NCBI GenBank assembly: GCA_001025035.1
Contig: LCZK01000005.1
Location: 1 to 64,000, forward strand
Reading direction: 5' to 3'
DNA length: 64,000 nucleotides
Origin: Actinobacteria bacterium IMCC26207
GTDB lineage: Bacteria; Actinomycetota; Acidimicrobiia; Acidimicrobiales; Microtrichaceae
In this document: positions 61,717-64,000 of the stretch, one piece after another
Position numbering within the stretch: the stretch's first letter is position 1
Layout: each line of letters starts with the position of its first letter
The notes under the pieces: model-generated
Databases searched by the model: none
Told to the model about the DNA's origin: nothing
What the model saw: only the letters and a program-made list of their open reading frames with translations
Position numbers and translations under genes: made by a program

Positions 61717-61732
61717 CGATCCTTAGAAGCCG

Positions 61733-61749
61733 CCCCCTCTATAAGGGGG
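61733..61749 (+). terminator. Small G/C hairpin after the rhomboid gene
   Basis: CCCCCT-CTATA-AGGGGG forms a 6-bp stem 17 bases after the stop. There is no U-tract after it on the plus strand, so only weak evidence for a terminator between the rhomboid gene and the convergent toxin-antitoxin pair. Confidence 0.35.
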
Positions 61750-61797
61750 TCTGGCGCAAGACGAAACGAGTTGATGGGGTCGGGTGGGGCCACTGTC

Positions 61798-62334
61798 TCA
61801 GGTCCGGACCCGGTCGATCCACTTGAGGACCCTGGTCCGCACCCCCGCAGGAGCGGGGATCAGTTCGCAGCGCTGGCGCAGCACGTCGACGTTGAGCAGG
61901 TGGGCGACGACCAGTGCTGTGACGTACTCGAAGTCCTTCTCGCGGCCAGCGACGAGCTTCGCTGCTGCTATGTCGTAGATCTCTAAGCAACTCGCTCGGG
62001 AAGGTGCGGCGTCTTCCCTCGGGAAGCGGACCACCCGGTCCTGCCATCCTTCTGGAAGAACCGCTGTCGACAGCGTCACCCCTTGGCCGTAGTAGCCGTA
62101 CGTCCGGTGGAACTCGGACTCTTCGCCGATGGCCCCATCAACCTCGTCGGCCTTGCTGGCATCCGGGTCGTCTAAGAACACGATGTCCGCCTCGACAGAA
62201 CGTGTGGCCTCCAAGGGCAGATCCTGGTCGTCGAACGTCCCGAGGACCGCCTGGCTGCCGATGACCAAAATCCTAGGGTCGCCGGCGATCTTTGCTGCAG
62301 CCCGGAGGACGTGCGCAAGCTGTTCCTGGTTCAC
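61798..62334 (-). CDS. Putative nucleotidyltransferase-fold toxin
   Basis: The start is set at GTG 62334, overlapping the stop of the upstream HTH gene (GTGA); a much longer open frame to 62616 is discarded because it reads through that gene. The protein has 178 residues with a nucleotidyltransferase-like core: ILVIGSQAVLGTF (GS motif region), SVEADIVFLDD (acidic pair for metal), and a C-terminal EIYDIAAAKLVAGREKDFEYV typical of DUF6036/AbiEii-like proteins (KL..R.KD). Such proteins act as toxins with an HTH partner. The function is inferred. Confidence 0.72.
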   Translation of the reverse strand: MNQEQLAHVLRAAAKIAGDPRILVIGSQAVLGTFDDQDLPLEATRSVEADIVFLDDPDASKADEVDGAIGEESEFHRTYGYYGQGVTLSTAVLPEGWQDRVVRFPREDAAPSRASCLEIYDIAAAKLVAGREKDFEYVTALVVAHLLNVDVLRQRCELIPAPAGVRTRVLKWIDRVRT

Positions 62335-62846
62335 TCTGAGCGCTTCCAGTTCTCCAGAACTGCTGCCCGCTCGGCGCTGCTGAGCAGCCCGGCGAACGGT
62401 GCGTTCTGGCGAAGCTCGCGACCGCGAGGGCTGTGGGACGTGTAGTCGTGTAGCAGGCGCTCGAGAGTGCCAGAGAGAAGGTTGGCCCATTCTGCCAGCC
62501 AGCGTGAAGGGCGCCCCTTGCTCGCTGCTGCCATCTGCTCCAGGTTCGCGACGGCGAGCAGCCTCGCCCCCTGCGGGTCTTCCACGATCCGCCCGGCGAT
62601 GGCGTAGGCCAGCCACAGGCTGCGCCGCTGGTCCCGCGTCATCTTCTGCGTGCGAGTACGGAGCGCCTCCAAGTCGCCGCGGCTGATGCGGCGATGGGTG
62701 CCCGTAGTGACAAACGGCAGCTCGCCCCGGTCACAGAGGTCGACGACGTGCTGACGTGACGAGTTCAGCAGCCGTGCGGCCTCGCCAGTCGTCAACAGCT
62801 CTGAGGCTGTCTGTTCGTCGAGCACGTGTGGTGCCAGATCTCGCAT
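62331..62846 (-). CDS. HTH (excisionase/MerR-like) protein, putative antitoxin
   Basis: A 171-residue protein with an N-terminal MerR/excisionase-type winged helix (LLTTGEAARLLNSSRQHVVDLCDRGELPFVTTGTHRRI; core TTGEAARLLNSSRQHVVDL, residues 18-36) and a helical C-terminal domain that may neutralise the partner. It is translated ahead of, and coupled to, the nucleotidyltransferase-like gene. An AT-rich inverted repeat at 62865-62912 lies just upstream and is a likely operator for autoregulation. The segment is more GC-rich than the backbone, as expected for an acquired module. Confidence 0.72.
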   Translation of the reverse strand: MRDLAPHVLDEQTASELLTTGEAARLLNSSRQHVVDLCDRGELPFVTTGTHRRISRGDLEALRTRTQKMTRDQRRSLWLAYAIAGRIVEDPQGARLLAVANLEQMAAASKGRPSRWLAEWANLLSGTLERLLHDYTSHSPRGRELRQNAPFAGLLSSAERAAVLENWKRSE

Positions 62847-62864
62847 ACGTCACATAGTACCTGT

Positions 62865-62912
62865 AAACCCAAAAAACGCAATATAGTAACTTATCTGGTG
62901 TTTTTTGGGTTT
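62865..62912 (-). promoter_or_regulatory. Inverted repeat/promoter of the toxin-antitoxin pair
   Basis: AAACCCAAAAAA (62865-62876) and TTTTTTGGGTTT (62901-62912) form a perfect 12-bp inverted repeat flanking an AT-rich centre. On the minus strand, TTGCGT and TACTAT about 17 bases apart could be -35 and -10 boxes, placing transcription close to the ATG of the HTH gene. An operator and/or hairpin role is inferred. Confidence 0.45.
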
Positions 62913-62979
62913 GGTGGAAGCCAAGCACGCGCGCCACCCTCGAAGGCAGCACAGGCCGGCCGATCGCTGACCCCTGCCA

Positions 62980-63312
62980 TCAGCGGGTTCGCTGGTAGAG
63001 CAACTGCGATCCGCCACCGCCCAGCGCTGCGCACACCAGGGCGACCGGCGCCGTTCCGCTGAACCCTGTGGAGAACAGAGCGTCGACGATTGAGAGTGCC
63101 ACCGTTGCGGTGCCGGCAGCTAGGAGCCCGGCGGGCGCTCCCAGCGCAGTCGAGACCCACGTGATCCTTCTGCCAGATCGAAGCCACCAGAAAGCCGCAA
63201 CGGCGAGCGCTCCCAGCGCCCCCGCGGCGCCGATGATGACGGTGATGATGACCATGACGATGAGGATCACCATGATCCCAGCAGCAGCTCGGTGCGAACC
63301 AGTCATCTGCAT
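62980..63312 (-). CDS. Hypothetical small membrane protein
   Basis: A 110-residue protein with three predicted membrane helices (VILIVMVIITVIIGAAGALG; ITWVSTALGAPAGLLAAGTA; SIVDALFSTGFSG to the C-terminus). The hydrophobic pattern supports coding, but no family is recognised. It lies in the small accessory segment between the toxin-antitoxin pair and the SRPBCC gene. Confidence 0.45.
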   Translation of the reverse strand: MQMTGSHRAAAGIMVILIVMVIITVIIGAAGALGALAVAAFWWLRSGRRITWVSTALGAPAGLLAAGTATVALSIVDALFSTGFSGTAPVALVCAALGGGGSQLLYQRTR

Positions 63313-63339
63313 CTCACCGGCGCGACGCCGACAGTTCGG

Positions 63340-63540
63340 TCACGTGAAGAAGTTGGATGCGAACGACTGCCAGGCGTTGACCGTGGTGGAGATGGTCACC
63401 TCGTTCCAGAACCGACCGGCGTGCCAGTGGTAGTCGCGTTGCTCTGCTTCGACGCATCTACAAGTGACGGTAGCGCGTGAGCCAGCCCCCTTGCTTTGGA
63501 GAATGCAGGAAATAGCTGACGCCTCGGTCAGGGTGCGCAC
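63340..63540 (-). CDS. Hypothetical short protein or gene remnant
   Basis: A 66-residue frame beginning at GTG. Its second half (RDYHWHAGRFWNEVTISTTV ... NFFT) has strongly coding-like codon choice, with third positions almost all G or C. The first half is less convincing. It may be the surviving C-terminus of a larger secreted protein. No family is recognised. Confidence 0.3.
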   Translation of the reverse strand: MRTLTEASAISCILQSKGAGSRATVTCRCVEAEQRDYHWHAGRFWNEVTISTTVNAWQSFASNFFT

Positions 63541-63580
63541 CTTGTTTGTAAACCCCGGTGGATAGGTAATCCGCGGCTGC

Positions 63581-64000
63581 TCAGCGGTAGCGCTGCTGCA
63601 GGTTCTGCAGGTTTGTTCGCCATACGTGGCGCAACACTGGCTTGGCTACCGTGGCACCGAGGGGGCCGCCGAGCCACCACGGGAAATTCAGCTTCTCGGT
63701 CCATTCGAATGAGGTCTGTGTGGCCGATTCTGCTGGGCCAATTGGGCTGAGCTGAAACACGCCAGTCCCGCTAATGAGACCAACATGGCGCACTCCCATT
63801 TCTTTGGCTGGGACCCAACTCGTGATCTCCATGTGGTCGGTCAGGCGGAATGGTCCAATGGCAGTTGCACAATCAAATTCGGTTCCGGCACCAGATTGCT
63901 GATCGCTCGTGAACGCTATCGACACTGCATCCTCCATCCACTCGGGATGCGTCGCGATGTTCTCGATGTCTGCCCACACATCTTCAGGTGAGGCATCGAG
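63581..64000 (-). CDS. SRPBCC-family protein (N-terminus outside window)
   Basis: The frame is open to the window end and reads SPEDVWADIENIATHPEWM, the typical first helix of START/polyketide-cyclase-like (SRPBCC) proteins, followed by beta strands (GAGTEFDCATAIGPFRLTDHMEI, in part TAIGPFRLTDHMEI) and the long C-terminal helix (GATVAKPVLRHVWRTNLQNLQQRY). Such proteins bind small hydrophobic ligands in a deep cavity. The specific role is unknown. The gene continues beyond the last base shown. Confidence 0.82.
   Translation of the reverse strand, partial: LDASPEDVWADIENIATHPEWMEDAVSIAFTSDQQSGAGTEFDCATAIGPFRLTDHMEITSWVPAKEMGVRHVGLISGTGVFQLSPIGPAESATQTSFEWTEKLNFPWWLGGPLGATVAKPVLRHVWRTNLQNLQQRYR

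Noticed and set aside
62335-62616. N-terminal extension of the nucleotidyltransferase-like protein
   Set aside because: The extension is Arg/Ala-rich shadow sequence of the overlapping HTH gene; GTG 62334 gives the expected coupled start.

Overview
The window comes from a bacterial chromosome, most likely an actinobacterium. The evidence is a complete GlgE-type alpha-glucan operon, MurA with Asp in place of the catalytic Cys, a mycobacterial-type CysM next to a JAMM peptidase, a CYP125-like P450, a PIG-V-like mannosyltransferase and an HsaA-like flavoprotein. Frequent GTG/TTG starts and 4-base stop/start overlaps fit a moderately high-GC genome. I favour the Acidimicrobiia (Ilumatobacter-like), but that is inference from gene content only.

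Positions 1-15405 look like an accessory island ending exactly at the 3' end of the tmRNA gene. It holds an IS3-type transposase cut by the window edge, a large RHS/YD-repeat polymorphic-toxin locus, and a transposition module. The RHS gene carries a one-base frameshift in a C7 tract and is followed by two displaced RHS C-terminal cassettes. Each of the three C-termini is different, and each is followed by an overlapping small gene that is a candidate immunity protein. The transposition module is a degenerate integrase-like gene overlapping a DDE transposase, with a second integrase-like gene facing away.

Positions 15406-29750 are mostly chromosomal backbone: ssrA and smpB, a JAMM peptidase and cysM without cysO, then a pseudoenzyme-like class IV aminotransferase homologue, murL and a murD2-like ligase (the L-Glu-incorporating peptidoglycan route). 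These are followed by rph-rdgB, a Nei-type glycosylase, purU, an amidohydrolase, a mannosyltransferase and a P450. mscL comes next, then a small hipBA island flanked by two copies of a 47-bp hairpin (30148-32377).

Positions 32400-48850 carry tRNA-Leu, clpP, two secreted or lipoprotein genes, rpe, a TrmA-like RNA methyltransferase, a glutamine cyclotransferase, a lipase, tRNA-Lys, tRNA-His, an SGNH protein, tRNA-Arg, an acyl-CoA dehydrogenase-like flavoprotein, yaaA, a J-domain protein, an MFS transporter, murA, a NifU-domain protein, a Fur-family regulator, a protein kinase and an enoyl-CoA hydratase.

Positions 48842-60804 are the alpha-glucan locus. glgP is divergent from a compact operon of a membrane-anchored beta-propeller protein, glgE, a small membrane protein, treS, maltokinase and glgB. 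Together they convert trehalose to maltose-1-phosphate, polymerise it and branch the glucan. A rhomboid protease follows, then a small high-GC island with a putative nucleotidyltransferase/HTH toxin-antitoxin pair, and an SRPBCC protein cut by the window end.

Recurring features that gene calls do not explain are a 51-bp palindrome family (three sites), a 47-bp hairpin pair, and tandem repeats with a 15-bp period at five separate loci.
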